From Streptomyces minutiscleroticus (GTDB lineage: Bacteria; Actinomycetota; Actinomycetes; Streptomycetales; Streptomycetaceae), in the NCBI RefSeq assembly GCF_014650875.1, contig NZ_BMVU01000019.1:62001-126000 (forward strand): a DNA stretch of 64,000 bases, read 5' to 3'. This document shows positions 24,629 through 33,835 of this stretch, piece by piece; the first letter of the stretch is position 1; each line of letters opens with the position of its first letter. Under the pieces are notes generated by a model. It did not search any database and had not been told where the DNA came from. It saw only the letters and a program-made list of their open reading frames with translations. The position numbers and the translations under genes are program-made.

Positions 24629-26509
24629 TCAGCCGATCTGCGCGTTCTTGTCGACGGTCACTTGGTCGATGTCGGAGGTCCGCACGGTCACGGCGACCTT
24701 CCACTTGCCGGCCATGGGGAGCTGCACCCCGCTCGCCGTCCAGTGTCCGGTGGCGATGCGGTCGGGGACCACCGGCAGCGGGCCGAGGTCCTCGGCATCG
24801 AGCGTAAAGGCGACCTTCAGCTCGGGGACGTCGAAGGCCCTGCCGTCCGGGCGCTCCACGTAGACGTGCATCTCGTTGCTGCCGGTGCGGGCCGGGTCGA
24901 GGTCGAGCCGTACGACGCCCTTGCCGTCCTGGCCGCCGGTGTCGAACGGGATGTCCAGGGTCACGGTGCCGGTCTGCCCCGTCGACGCCGAGGCCGAGGT
25001 GGCCGCCTTGGCCTCCTCCTCCGTGCGCCCCGGTTCGGTGGTGGTCAGCACGGTGGTGACGGCCAGCAGCACCACCGCGACCCCCGCCTCCATGAGCACG
25101 GAGCGGCGCAGCCCGGAGCGGTGCGGATCGGCGTCGCGCAGCTTCTTCTCCCGCGCGCTCGCCACGGCGGCCCGCTGCCGCGCCAGCTGGGCGGCGCGCC
25201 GGTCGTCCCCGCCGCCGCGCGCGACCGCCGGCTCCCTCTCCTTCTCCTTCCTCGCGCGCTGGCGCACGACCGCGGCCCCGGACACGGCCGCGTCGGTCAG
25301 CCGGCCCGTCCAGCGCCGGGAGAACCAGGCCAGGCCGACGAGCACGCCGACCAGCACCACCTTGGCGATCAGCAGGCGCCCGTACGCCGTGCCGGTCAGC
25401 GCCGACCAGCTGCCGACCTGCCGCCACGACTGGTAGACGCCCGTGACGGTCAGCGCGACGACGCTGCCGAACGCCACCGCGGAGAACCGGCGCACCGCCG
25501 CGGCCTCGATGTCCGGCACCCGGTACAGGGCGACCAGCAGCGCGGCCAGGCCGCCGAGCCAGGCCGCGACGGCCAGCAGGTGCACCACGTCGACGGGCAT
25601 GGCCACACCCGCCTGGAGCCCGGACGAGGCGTGCTCGGCCATCGCCCAGGTCGCGGCCAGCCCCGCCGCCACGACCGCCCCGCCGATCGCCAGACCGAAG
25701 GCGAGGTCGCGCCTCTCCTCGTCGTCCTCGCGCTTCTGGTACGCCCCGAAGAGCACGGCGACGAACAGGGCGCCGGCGGCGAGCAGCAGCAGCCGGGAGA
25801 CCAGCGCGGCGCCGGGCTTGGTCTGCAGCACGGTGCCGAGCAGGGACAGGTCGAAGATGTCCGCGACCTCGCCCGAGCCGGTGTAGGAGCCGCGCATCAG
25901 CAGCAGGGCGAGCGTGGCCGCGGTCAGCGCGAGCCAGCCGGAGACCACGAGCCGCTGCACCGCGCGGACGCCCGCCCCCCGCGGCCAGCAGGCCAGCACG
26001 AAGGCGGCCCCGCCGACCAGCAGGACGAAGCCCGCGTACGAGAGGTAGCGGGCGGTGTCGTAGAGCCGGCCCACGACACCGCCGCCCGCCTCCCGGTCGG
26101 GCAGCGAGACCGACGTCTTCGAGGGCGCGCCCACGGAGAAGGTGAAGGCGCCGGAGACGGGGTGGCTGTCCGCCGACACCACCTGGTACATCACGGTGAA
26201 GGTGCCGTCGGGCAGGCCCGCGTGCAGCTTCACGCCGTAGGAGTCGCCGCCCAGGTCGAGCGGCGCGCCGGTGTCGACGCGCTCGCCCTTGGGGTCGAGC
26301 ACGCGCACCGACCCCTCGGACAGCGCCACCTTCTCGGAGAAGGTCAGCGACACCTGGGTGGGAGCCTTGTCGACCACCGCTCCCTGCTGCGGATCGCTCC
26401 CGGTCAGCGCGGCGTGCGCCGAGGCGGGCGCGGCACCGGCGACGAGCGCCGCGGTGACCGCGAGGAGCAGCAGCAACAGAGCCCGAAGGCGGGGAGCGAC
26501 GGATCGCAT
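24629..26509 (-). CDS. CopC-CopD fusion copper-handling membrane protein (CmtA-like)
   Basis: 626 residues. Sec signal to APASA, then mature His-start AHAALTGSDPQQGA: the CopC domain with Cu(II)-binding N-terminal His and later DSHPVSG. About eight membrane segments of a CopD domain follow (residues 170-430), a basic, Arg/Lys-rich cytoplasmic loop, and a C-terminal YtkA/FixH-like beta domain. In S. lividans the equivalent gene (cmtA) sits between ecuC and dtpA. AGGAAGG 8 bases before ATG is a clear ribosome site. Likely moves or buffers copper at the membrane; exact direction unknown. Confidence 0.9.
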   Translation of the reverse strand: MRSVAPRLRALLLLLLAVTAALVAGAAPASAHAALTGSDPQQGAVVDKAPTQVSLTFSEKVALSEGSVRVLDPKGERVDTGAPLDLGGDSYGVKLHAGLPDGTFTVMYQVVSADSHPVSGAFTFSVGAPSKTSVSLPDREAGGGVVGRLYDTARYLSYAGFVLLVGGAAFVLACWPRGAGVRAVQRLVVSGWLALTAATLALLLMRGSYTGSGEVADIFDLSLLGTVLQTKPGAALVSRLLLLAAGALFVAVLFGAYQKREDDEERRDLAFGLAIGGAVVAAGLAATWAMAEHASSGLQAGVAMPVDVVHLLAVAAWLGGLAALLVALYRVPDIEAAAVRRFSAVAFGSVVALTVTGVYQSWRQVGSWSALTGTAYGRLLIAKVVLVGVLVGLAWFSRRWTGRLTDAAVSGAAVVRQRARKEKEREPAVARGGGDDRRAAQLARQRAAVASAREKKLRDADPHRSGLRRSVLMEAGVAVVLLAVTTVLTTTEPGRTEEEAKAATSASASTGQTGTVTLDIPFDTGGQDGKGVVRLDLDPARTGSNEMHVYVERPDGRAFDVPELKVAFTLDAEDLGPLPVVPDRIATGHWTASGVQLPMAGKWKVAVTVRTSDIDQVTVDKNAQIG

Positions 26510-26523
26510 GCGCGTGCCCTTCC

Positions 26524-26985
26524 TCAGTGGTGTGCGGACGTCGGCCGGTAGGTCGCGGACTTCACGGGCATCTCGACCTCGATCGTCCCGGACCCGGCGA
26601 AGTGCAGGGTGACGGAGACCTTCTCGCCCTCCGTCGGCCTGCGCTCCAGCTTCTCGAACATCAGATGGTCGCCGCCGCTCTCCAGCACGACTTCGCCGTG
26701 CGCGGGGACGTCGAGGCGGTCGACCTCCTCCATGCGCCCGTCCACGGTCCTGTGGATGGTGACCTCGCCGGCGAGGTCGCTGGTGACGGAGGACAGCTCG
26801 TCGTCCTCGCCGCCGTCGTTGACGACGGTGAGGAAGCCGGCCGCCATGGTGTCCGACATCGGCTGCGGCATGTACGAGGCGCGGACCGACAGGTCGGCCG
26901 CGCCGCCGGAGTCCGCGCCGCAGCCGGTGAGGACCGGCGCGGCGGCCAGGAGCACCGCCGCGCAGACCGCGGCGCGACGCCTCAC
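26524..26985 (-). CDS. ecuC: PCuAC-family extracellular copper chaperone lipoprotein (ECuC)
   Basis: 153-residue lipoprotein: signal ending in lipobox VLTGC, then a cupredoxin-like PCuAC domain. The Cu(I) motif is readable as IHRTVDGRM, then GGDHLMF (His/Met ligands HxM). The GTG start overlaps the sco stop as GTGA (26985-26982), so the two chaperones are produced together. In S. lividans ECuC passes Cu(I) to Sco and on to GlxA. The CopC-CopD gene follows 14 bases later. Confidence 0.92.
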   Translation of the reverse strand: MRRRAAVCAAVLLAAAPVLTGCGADSGGAADLSVRASYMPQPMSDTMAAGFLTVVNDGGEDDELSSVTSDLAGEVTIHRTVDGRMEEVDRLDVPAHGEVVLESGGDHLMFEKLERRPTEGEKVSVTLHFAGSGTIEVEMPVKSATYRPTSAHH

Positions 26986-27635
26986 GGGGTGGCCCCCTCG
27001 ACGATCTTCGGGAGGTCCCTGGTGTAGTCGTCGACGGTGGCGTCCTCGTTGTACAGCACGTAGCCGGCGTCGGTCTTCGGCGAGAACGCGATGACCTGCG
27101 TGCCGTGCGTCGAGACGACCTTGCCGTCCTTGTCCTTCTCCGGCGGGTCGATGGAGATGCCGAGCGTGCGGGCGCCCGCCTGGATGGTGTCGAAGTCGCC
27201 GCTCAGGCCGATCACGTCGGGATCGATGCCCTTGAGCCACTTGCCGAGCGCGGCCGGGGTGTCCCGCTCCGGGTCGGTGGTGACGAACACGACGCGGAGC
27301 TCGTCCTGCTCCGCCTTCGGCAGCTGCTTCTTGGCGACGGCGAGGTTGTTCATCGTCAGCGGGCAGACGTCCGGGCAGTTGGTGTAGCCGAAGTAGATCA
27401 GCGTCGGCCTGCCCTCGGTCTCCTTGCGGAGGTCGTACTTCTCGCCGTGGGTGTCGGTGAGCACGAGGTCCGGCTTCTCGAAGGGCCGGTCGAGGACCGT
27501 CGCGGCCTTCGTGGTGCCCTCCTCGGCGGAGACCTCGGCGACGGGGGTGTTCCCGTCCCCGCCGCTGCCGCAGGCGGAGAGGGTCAGCAGGGAGGCCGCG
27601 AGCAGGGCAGCCGCGGCGTATGTCTTCTTGCGCAT
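26982..27635 (-). CDS. sco: Sco1/SenC copper chaperone lipoprotein
   Basis: 217 residues with lipobox LTLSAC and a thioredoxin-like Sco domain: LIYFGYTNCPDVCPLTM holds the CxxxC copper site and STHGTQ the third ligand His. Sco proteins metallate the CuA site of cytochrome oxidase; in S. lividans Sco also serves GlxA-dependent development. ATG 27635 (MRKKTY, a basic n-region) is preferred to the upstream ATG at 27698, which would put 21 odd residues before the signal. Coupled to ecuC. Confidence 0.93.
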   Translation of the reverse strand: MRKKTYAAAALLAASLLTLSACGSGGDGNTPVAEVSAEEGTTKAATVLDRPFEKPDLVLTDTHGEKYDLRKETEGRPTLIYFGYTNCPDVCPLTMNNLAVAKKQLPKAEQDELRVVFVTTDPERDTPAALGKWLKGIDPDVIGLSGDFDTIQAGARTLGISIDPPEKDKDGKVVSTHGTQVIAFSPKTDAGYVLYNEDATVDDYTRDLPKIVEGATP

Positions 27636-27661
27636 GGAAAAATGTCCCAGATGTGAGTGCT

Positions 27662-27701
27662 CCGGTGTGCACCGGGGCCACGTGGCGCCGGCGCACACCG
27701 G
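27662..27701. promoter_or_regulatory. Inverted repeat between ycnI-like gene and sco
   Basis: CCGGTGTGC (27662-27670) and GCACACCGG (27693-27701) can pair. It lies in the 85-bp gap inside the copper locus, so may be a processing site, attenuator or regulator target. Confidence 0.4.
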
Positions 27702-27720
27702 GTGGAAGTACGGGTGCCGG

Positions 27721-28458
27721 TCAGGCGGCGGTGCGCCGGCGGCCGGCCAGCACGCCGAACGCGACGCCGGCCACGCCGACGACGATGCCCACGACGGCGA
27801 GCACGCGGGCCGTGGTGTCGCTGCTGTCGCCGGAGGCCGCGGCCCGGTCGTCGGCGTCGGTGTCCGCGGCGGCGGCCTCGGCGTCGTCGGAGGCGTTCGA
27901 CGACGCGCCGTGGGCGTCCCCGTCGGCCTCCGAGAGCGCGAGCACGGGCGCCGGGTACTCCGGCTCCTCCTCGCCCTTCTGCGGGACCTCGATCCAGCGC
28001 ACGACCTCCTTGTTGTCGTACGTCTGGATCGCCTTGAAGACCAGTTCGTCGGCGTCCTCGGGCAGCTGGCCGACGGAGAGCGGGAACTTCTGGAAGAAGC
28101 CGGGCTCGATGCCCTTGCCGTCGGCGGTCCAGGTGACCTTGGTGACGGCCTCGTCGATCTTCTGGCCGTGCAGCTCCAGCGGCTTGTCGAGCTTGCTCCT
28201 GGTGACCTTCGCCGTCCAGCCGTTCACGGGCTCGGGCATGACGGAGGCCAGGGGGTGGTCGGCGGGGAAGGCCACCTCGAGCTTGGTGGTCGAGGCGTTG
28301 TCGCGCTCGTTGGGGACCTTGAAGTCGATCACGGCGTAGCCGCCCTGGGCGGCCACGCCCTCGGGCTCCACGCCGACGTGTGCGAAGGCGGGCGCGGACA
28401 GGACGAGGACGGCCGAGGCGGCGACGCCGCCGGCGGCGGCGATGCGGGAGACCTTCAT
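27721..28458 (-). CDS. YcnI-like (DUF1775) copper-binding membrane-anchored protein
   Basis: 245 residues: Sec signal cleaved at APAFA, leaving an N-terminal His (HVGVEPEGV). YcnI family proteins bind Cu(II) through this N-terminal His brace. The DUF1775 domain (to about residue 160) is followed by an Asp/Ala-rich stalk and a C-terminal membrane helix ending in RRRTAA, so it is displayed outside the cell. ATG 28458 is the only start giving a proper signal peptide. First of the copper genes downstream of the membrane protein at 28581-29390. Confidence 0.9.
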   Translation of the reverse strand: MKVSRIAAAGGVAASAVLVLSAPAFAHVGVEPEGVAAQGGYAVIDFKVPNERDNASTTKLEVAFPADHPLASVMPEPVNGWTAKVTRSKLDKPLELHGQKIDEAVTKVTWTADGKGIEPGFFQKFPLSVGQLPEDADELVFKAIQTYDNKEVVRWIEVPQKGEEEPEYPAPVLALSEADGDAHGASSNASDDAEAAAADTDADDRAAASGDSSDTTARVLAVVGIVVGVAGVAFGVLAGRRRTAA

Positions 28459-28580
28459 GACGGGAGACACTCCACTTCCAGCACGGATTCGGTGACGGAT
28501 CGGGGTGCGCGCACCGGTGGTCACGGGCACGCGCGCGTGCCGCACGAGCGCGGCACCCCCCTGTGGAGCGGCGCGTCGTG

Positions 28581-29390
28581 TCAGGCGGCGAGGACGCAGG
28601 CGGCCGCGGGCGGGCCGCGCCGGATCACCGTGTGCTGGAGGGCGGCCGGCCGCGGCGCCGGCAGTGGCGACCGCGCGGGCCGCACCGCCCGCGCGCCGGG
28701 TCCGGGTACTCCGGGGAGCCCGGCCAGCAGGGCCCGGACCAGGGCGAGCGCGCCGCGCAGGGACAGCACGGTCCCCTCCGCGACGCCGGCCGACGCGAGT
28801 CGGACGAGGCGCACCAGGGCGAGGTCGCCGCGGCGCAGCAGCCACCCGGCGGCGACGGCCGCGAGGACGTGGCCGAGCAGCATGGGCAGCGAGGGGAGCA
28901 CCGGTACGGAGGCACCGGCCGTGGTGGACAGGGCGTCCGCCGCCCCGTGCGCGGAGTGCTCCGCGGCGGTCCCGACCCGGGCGTCGGCGAGGATGCGCCG
29001 CGCCTGCTCGGGGCTGAGCGCCGAGGCCTGGGCCCCGCACATGAGCCGCGCGGCGCGCGCGACCAGGGAGACGTCCGCCGCGGACGCCGTGGCGCCGCCG
29101 GCGGAGGAGGCCATGCCGTGCTGCCCGAGACCGAACAGGACGTGCAGCACGGACTGCCCGGCCGCGAGCAGGGCGGCGATGCCCCGCAGCGAGCGCTCGC
29201 GCCCGGCGAGCGGCACGGCCACGGCGAAGACGGCGAGGAACCCGGTGCCGACCGCCCACAGCGGGACGGAGGCGCAGGAGGCCAGTGCGTGCCCCGTGGC
29301 GGCCAGCGCGACGCAGACCGCGGAGAACACCGCGGCCCGCAGGATCCGGACGTCCCGTCCGGAGCGTGTGCGCTGGGGGGAGGCAGTCAT
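28581..29390 (-). CDS. Integral membrane protein of the copper locus
   Basis: 269 residues with about five hydrophobic stretches (RAAVFSAVCVALAATGHAL, AVGTGFLAVFAVAVPL, LLGHVLAAVAAGW). There are His/Met-containing loops (GQHGM, AAEHSAHGAADAL), which could suit metal handling. I do not recognise a named family, but this gene accompanies ycnI-sco in Streptomyces as far as I recall. ATG 29390 is chosen because residues upstream are atypical; no clear ribosome site is visible. Confidence 0.75.
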   Translation of the reverse strand: MTASPQRTRSGRDVRILRAAVFSAVCVALAATGHALASCASVPLWAVGTGFLAVFAVAVPLAGRERSLRGIAALLAAGQSVLHVLFGLGQHGMASSAGGATASAADVSLVARAARLMCGAQASALSPEQARRILADARVGTAAEHSAHGAADALSTTAGASVPVLPSLPMLLGHVLAAVAAGWLLRRGDLALVRLVRLASAGVAEGTVLSLRGALALVRALLAGLPGVPGPGARAVRPARSPLPAPRPAALQHTVIRRGPPAAACVLAA

Positions 29391-29610
29391 GGCGGACCCA
29401 TCATCGCACCGGTCCCGCCCGCCCGGTACGGCAGGTCCACAAGGTGCGCTACGAGCGGAAGGTCGCCTTTCGCCCGGCTCGCTCCGCATACACCGGACGG
29501 GGGTGGCGCGCATCGGCCGTTCGGGCGGCATCACGTCAACTCCGCGCTTACGTTCAGCCACCCGTGGCAATACGTAACGGTATGTCGAGCCGCGGCCAGG
29601 AGGCTGGAGC

Positions 29611-30066
29611 ATGAGCATCTGGTGGTCCCTCCATCTGCGACGCGACGCCGCGAGCGTGCCCCTGGCCAGGCGGCTGCTCCTCGGCGCGATGGAGACCGCG
29701 GGCGTGGACCCCGAGATCTCCTACGACCTCTCCGTCGCCCTCAGCGAGGCCTGCGCGAACGCCGTCGAGCACGGCGGCGCGGGCGGCTACGGGGAACGCC
29801 CCGAGGGCTACCGGGTCACGGCCTACCTGGACGGCGAGAAGTGCCGGATCGAGGTGACCGACTCGGGGCCCGGCTTTCCCGCGGGACGCGGCCGCCCGGT
29901 CCTGCGTCCCGCTCCCGGCGAGGCCGAGCACGGCCGGGGCCTGTGCCTGATCCAGGAGCTCGCCGACCACGTGCACATCGGAAACGACCCGGGCGCGGGC
30001 GGCGCCGTGGTCAGCTTCGACAAGATCCTCAAGTGGCGCGAGGACGCACCGCTGCTGGCGATGTGA
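29611..30066 (+). CDS. Anti-sigma-type ATP-binding protein (HATPase, RsbW/SpoIIAB-like)
   Basis: 151 residues: DLSVALSEACANAVEHG is the N-box, IEVTDSGPGF the G1 box and EHGRGLCLIQELAD the G2 box of GHKL ATPases, with no histidine-kinase domain. Such proteins act as anti-sigma factor kinases; Streptomyces has dozens. AGGAGG 8 bases before ATG is strong. No sigma or antagonist gene is adjacent, so the partner is unknown. Transcribed divergently from the copper locus. Confidence 0.88.
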   Translation: MSIWWSLHLRRDAASVPLARRLLLGAMETAGVDPEISYDLSVALSEACANAVEHGGAGGYGERPEGYRVTAYLDGEKCRIEVTDSGPGFPAGRGRPVLRPAPGEAEHGRGLCLIQELADHVHIGNDPGAGGAVVSFDKILKWREDAPLLAM

Positions 30067-30139
30067 GCGACGCCGGGTCCCGTACGCGGTCCGCCGACCC
30101 GGTGGACCGGCCGTTACCGCCCCGGGAGCGCCCGCACGC

Positions 30140-30179
30140 ACGGACGGCCGGGCGCTCGCGCGAGCACCCGGCCGTCCGT
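30140..30179. terminator. Bidirectional terminator between convergent genes
   Basis: Perfect 13-bp arms (30140-30152 / 30167-30179) enclosing GCTCGCGCGAGC, itself palindromic. It separates the HATPase gene from the end of the convergent aminopeptidase gene. Confidence 0.8.
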
Positions 30180-30235
30180 CTCGAAACAGTCCCTGGAGGA
30201 GCGCTTTTCAGCCCCCGGGAACCGCCGTCGGCGCG

Positions 30236-31702
30236 TCAGCCCTTCAGGCGGGCCATCCACGCCTCGACCTCGTCGGACCGGCGCGGCAGCCCGGCCGACA
30301 GGTTCCGGTTGCCGTCCTCGGTGACGAGGATGTCGTCCTCGATGCGGACGCCGATGCCCCGGTACTCCTCCGGCACGGTCAGGTCGTCGGCCTGGAAGTA
30401 CAGGCCCGGCTCGACCGTGAGCACCATGCCGGGCTCCAGCGTGCCGTCCACGTACGCCTCGACCCGCGCGGCCGCGCAGTCGTGGACGTCCATGCCGAGC
30501 ATGTGACCGGTGCCGTGCAGGGTCCAGCGGCGCTGCAGGCCCAGCTCCAGGACGCGCTCGACCGGGCCCTCGACCAGGCCCCACTCGACGAGCTTCTCGG
30601 TGAGCACCCGCTGCGCGGCGTCGTGGAAGTCGCGGTACTTCGCCCCCGGCCGCACGGCCGCGATGCCGGCCTCCTGCGCCTCGTACACGGCGTCGTAGAT
30701 CTTCTTCTGGATCTCGCTGTACGCGCCGTTGACCGGCAGCGTGCGCGTGACGTCGGCGGTGTAGAGGGTGTGCGTCTCCACGCCCGCGTCCAGCAGGAGC
30801 AGGTCGCCGGAGCGCACGGGGCCGTCGTTGCGCACCCAGTGCAGCGTGCAGGCGTGCGGTCCGGCGGCGGCGATGGTGCCGTAGCCGACGTCGTTGCCCT
30901 CCACGCGGGCGCGCAGGAAGAACGTGCCCTCGACGTAGCGCTCGCTCGTCGCCTCGGCCCTGTCGAGGACCTTCACCACGTCCTCGAAGCCGCGCACGGT
31001 GGAGTCGACGGCCTTCTGCAGCTCGCCGACCTCGAACTCGTCCTTGACCAGGCGGGCCTCGGAGAGGAAGACCCGCAGCTCCTCGTCGCGCTCGGCGGTG
31101 ACCTTGTCGGTCAGCGCCGCCTCGACGCCGGCGTCGTAGCCACGCACGACGCGGACCGGGCCGGTGGCCTCGCGCAGCCGGTCGGCCAGCTCGCGCACGT
31201 CGGAGGCGGGGATGCCGTACAGCTGCTCGGCCTCGGCCAGCGAGTGGCGGCGGCCCACCCACAGCTCGCCCTGGCCGGAGAGCCAGAACTCGCCGTTCTC
31301 CCGGTCGGAGCGCGGCAGCAGGTAGAGCGTGGCGTCGTGGCCGCCGTCCTTCGGCTCCAGGACCAGGACGCCGTCCTCGGTGAGGTTGCCGGTGAGGTAG
31401 GCGTACTCGACGGAGGCGCGGAAGGGGTACTCCGTGTCGTTCGAGCGGGTCTTCAGGTTGCCCGCGGGGACGACGAGGCGCTCGCCGGGGAAGCGCGCCG
31501 ACAGCGCGGCGCGGCGCTCGGCGGTCCGCTCCGCCTGGGGGACCGGCTCCAGGCCGTGCAGTTCGGTGTCGGCCCAGCCGGACCGCATGTTCTCGGCGAG
31601 CTCGTCGGACACGCCCGGGTACAGGCCGTTCTTGCGCTGCTTGATCGGCTCGTCTTCGGTGGTCTCCGGGGTCTCCGGGTTCTCCGAGAGCTCTTCCGCC
31701 AC
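30236..31702 (-). CDS. pepP: Xaa-Pro aminopeptidase (aminopeptidase P)
   Basis: 488-residue M24 metallopeptidase removing N-terminal residues before proline. Metal ligands are visible in order: Asp in LLDAGVE, Asp in ADVTRT, His in HGTGHMLGMDVHD, Glu in VEPGLYF and Glu in RIEDD. The N-terminal AMP_N domain spans residues 40-190. Start choice: AAGGAGG directly abuts ATG 31708, leaving no spacing, while GTG 31702 two codons later has an ideal 6-base gap, so GTG is preferred. Housekeeping peptide turnover. Confidence 0.93.
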   Translation of the reverse strand: MAEELSENPETPETTEDEPIKQRKNGLYPGVSDELAENMRSGWADTELHGLEPVPQAERTAERRAALSARFPGERLVVPAGNLKTRSNDTEYPFRASVEYAYLTGNLTEDGVLVLEPKDGGHDATLYLLPRSDRENGEFWLSGQGELWVGRRHSLAEAEQLYGIPASDVRELADRLREATGPVRVVRGYDAGVEAALTDKVTAERDEELRVFLSEARLVKDEFEVGELQKAVDSTVRGFEDVVKVLDRAEATSERYVEGTFFLRARVEGNDVGYGTIAAAGPHACTLHWVRNDGPVRSGDLLLLDAGVETHTLYTADVTRTLPVNGAYSEIQKKIYDAVYEAQEAGIAAVRPGAKYRDFHDAAQRVLTEKLVEWGLVEGPVERVLELGLQRRWTLHGTGHMLGMDVHDCAAARVEAYVDGTLEPGMVLTVEPGLYFQADDLTVPEEYRGIGVRIEDDILVTEDGNRNLSAGLPRRSDEVEAWMARLKG

Positions 31703-31853
31703 GGTCATCCTCCTTGGTACGGCGCTGGGCCTCCTCCATCGTACGGTCGTACGGAAGGGGGCCCAGGGCCGGAGGACCTGTTACACGGCGTGCCCGGACG
31801 GCCGCTCACGGCGCACCCGGGACGGGGTCCCGGCCACGCGCCGCGGGCCGTGC

Positions 31854-33248
31854 TCACTCGAAGTGGGCCGCCAGCACCACCACGTCCTCGTCGCTGCCGG
31901 CGTCGCCGGGCCCGTCGGGCAGCACCGAGCGCAGCACGTGGCCGACGACGGCCGCGGCGTCGTCGCGCAGGGACCTCGGCACGCTCGCGGCGGCCGCGTG
32001 CAGCCGGGCGAAGGCGCGGTCCATGGGCAGGCCGGTGCGGCGCAGCACGCCGTCGGTGTAGAGCAGCACGGTCTCGCCCGGCTCCGCGCGCAGCTCCACG
32101 CTCGGCGCCTCCCAGCAGGCCAGCATGGTGAGCGGCGCGGACAGCGAGGTCTCCACGAACTCGGTGCGCCGGTCGCCCACCACCAGCGGCGGGCAGTGCC
32201 CGGCACCGGCCAGCGTGATCTTCCCGAGGGCGGGCTCGCAGTACGCGAAGAGGGCGGTGGCGGACCGCGCCGGCTCGGTCAGCCGGAGCAGCAGTTCGAG
32301 GTCGGACAGGACCGCGACGGGGTCCTCGCCCTCCATCACCGCGTACGCCCGCAGCGAGGCCCGCAGCCGTCCCATCGCGGCGACCGCGCTCGGCCCCGAC
32401 CCGGTGACGGACCCGACGGAGAGGCCGAGCGCGCCGTCCGGCAGCGGCAGCGCGTCGTACCAGTCGCCGCCGCCGCGCGGGCCGGTGCGGTGCCCGACGG
32501 CGAGCCGGACGCCGGGGACCCGGGGCAGCCGCGAGGGCAGCAGCTCCTCCGCGAGGCTCGCCGCGGCCGTCCGCGTGCGCTCCTGCTCGAGGAGGCGGCC
32601 CAGGTGCTCGGAGGCGAACCGGGTGTAGAGGCCCACGAGGTGCCGCTGCCGCTCGGACGGCTCGGCGGGCTCGTCGTAGAGCCACACGGCCGCGCCCAGC
32701 CGGCCGGCCGCCTCGGTGCCCAGGGGGAGCGCGTAGCTCGCGGCGTAGCCCAGGCGGGCCGCGACCTCGCGGTGGCGCGGGTCGAGCCCGTCCTCGGAGA
32801 GCAGGTCGGGCTGGGCGATGCCGTTCTCGCCGCCGGGCAGTCCGTCCAGGATCCGGCCGTAGGAGGTGGCGCTGCGCGGCACGGTCTCGATGTGGCCGAG
32901 ATCGGCCCTGCCCAGGCCGAGTCCGGTGGTGGTGGCGGGGCCGAGGCCGTCGGCGGGCTCCAGCACCACGAGGCCGCGCCGGGCGCCGACGAGGGCGGAG
33001 CCGGCCCGCAGCAGCTCGGCGGCCGCGTCGTCCAGGGACACCGCGCGGACCAGCCGTTCGGTGAGCTCGTGCAGGGTCGTGAGGTCCGAGACCCAGCCGG
33101 CGAGGCGGTCCTGGAGGACGACGCCCGGGCCGGGTCCGGTGGGGGCCGGGACGCCTCCCGTGGCCACGGGCGCGGGCGGGACAGTGTGTGCGGGTGGCGG
33201 AACAGTGGGATCGATTCCGGCCACTTTCGGAAGGTGAGGGGCGTTCAT
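31854..33248 (-). CDS. GAF-SpoIIE/PP2C-like phosphatase with altered metal motif
   Basis: 464 residues: Pro-rich head, GAF domain (about 55-205), and SpoIIE-type PP2C domain (240-464). GGGDWYDALPL supplies the first metal-binding Asp, ALFAYCEPA and AGHCPPL match the family, and DEDVVVL is the usual C-terminal D-D motif. However the normal GDVxGHG is SVGSVTGSG here, replacing the Asp and His. Such proteins normally dephosphorylate anti-anti-sigma factors; this one may be weak or act by binding. Partner proteins of the HATPase type are encoded at 29611 and 36638. Confidence 0.82.
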   Translation of the reverse strand: MNAPHLPKVAGIDPTVPPPAHTVPPAPVATGGVPAPTGPGPGVVLQDRLAGWVSDLTTLHELTERLVRAVSLDDAAAELLRAGSALVGARRGLVVLEPADGLGPATTTGLGLGRADLGHIETVPRSATSYGRILDGLPGGENGIAQPDLLSEDGLDPRHREVAARLGYAASYALPLGTEAAGRLGAAVWLYDEPAEPSERQRHLVGLYTRFASEHLGRLLEQERTRTAAASLAEELLPSRLPRVPGVRLAVGHRTGPRGGGDWYDALPLPDGALGLSVGSVTGSGPSAVAAMGRLRASLRAYAVMEGEDPVAVLSDLELLLRLTEPARSATALFAYCEPALGKITLAGAGHCPPLVVGDRRTEFVETSLSAPLTMLACWEAPSVELRAEPGETVLLYTDGVLRRTGLPMDRAFARLHAAAASVPRSLRDDAAAVVGHVLRSVLPDGPGDAGSDEDVVVLAAHFE

Positions 33249-33835
33249 GGCGACGGACTTTCCGCCCGGTGCGTATCACTCGATAGCATCGCAAACCCCC
33301 ATGTCATTCTGCGCCGCTAGCGGTGTCTCCACATGTACACGGACTCGTGAGGAGATGTCCAGCATTGTCCTGCCGGGATTCCTGGTGTCCGAGAGACTTG
33401 TGCCAAGTGGAGAAGTTGGCCAAAAAGTGCCTCGGGTGGCGGTGTATTGCGGTCGACTGACCTTGTTCCACAGAGCGTTACAACGGTCGTGGTGGGTACG
33501 TACTCGGTGAAGGCCAGGGGTGGTTGACGTCGCCCGGAACCTGGTGACGGACCCGGGCGTCTTAACCACCGACGACCGTGCCCCATCCTCCCGTGGCGGA
33601 GGCGGCGAGACACACGCGGGACGGCAAACGCCAGACGCCGCCACCCCACGCCATGCCCATGCTTTCGACAGTCGCAGTATGGACGCGGACGCAGCCGATG
33701 TTCGGCCCATAGGGGTTTCCCCTGTCTTCGACGGGGGTGTGATGCGCCAGCAGGTATGCACAGTGCAGTGATCGACACTTGGTGTGATGTGGTCCTCGGT
33801 GTTGCCAGGCGTGCAACGGAAAGGAACGAGCGCTC
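33249..33835. other. 587-bp divergent spacer without a gene
   Basis: It separates the phosphatase gene from the Prim-Pol-like gene. It is locally AT-richer (33400-33480) and contains a TTGGCCAA word and a GGGGTTTCCCC palindrome (33712-33722). No ORF with a ribosome site and no tRNA fold was seen; it probably holds both promoters. Confidence 0.4.

Noticed and set aside
24389..26551. Plus-strand 720-codon frame opposite the CopC-CopD gene
   Set aside because: The real gene on the minus strand has a signal peptide, helices and family motifs; the plus frame is Arg/Gly/His-rich without structure.
33712..33722. GGGGTTTCCCC palindrome considered as a CsoR copper-repressor site
   Set aside because: CsoR sites in Streptomyces have C-tracts before G-tracts with flanking TA; this has the opposite order and is far from the copper genes.
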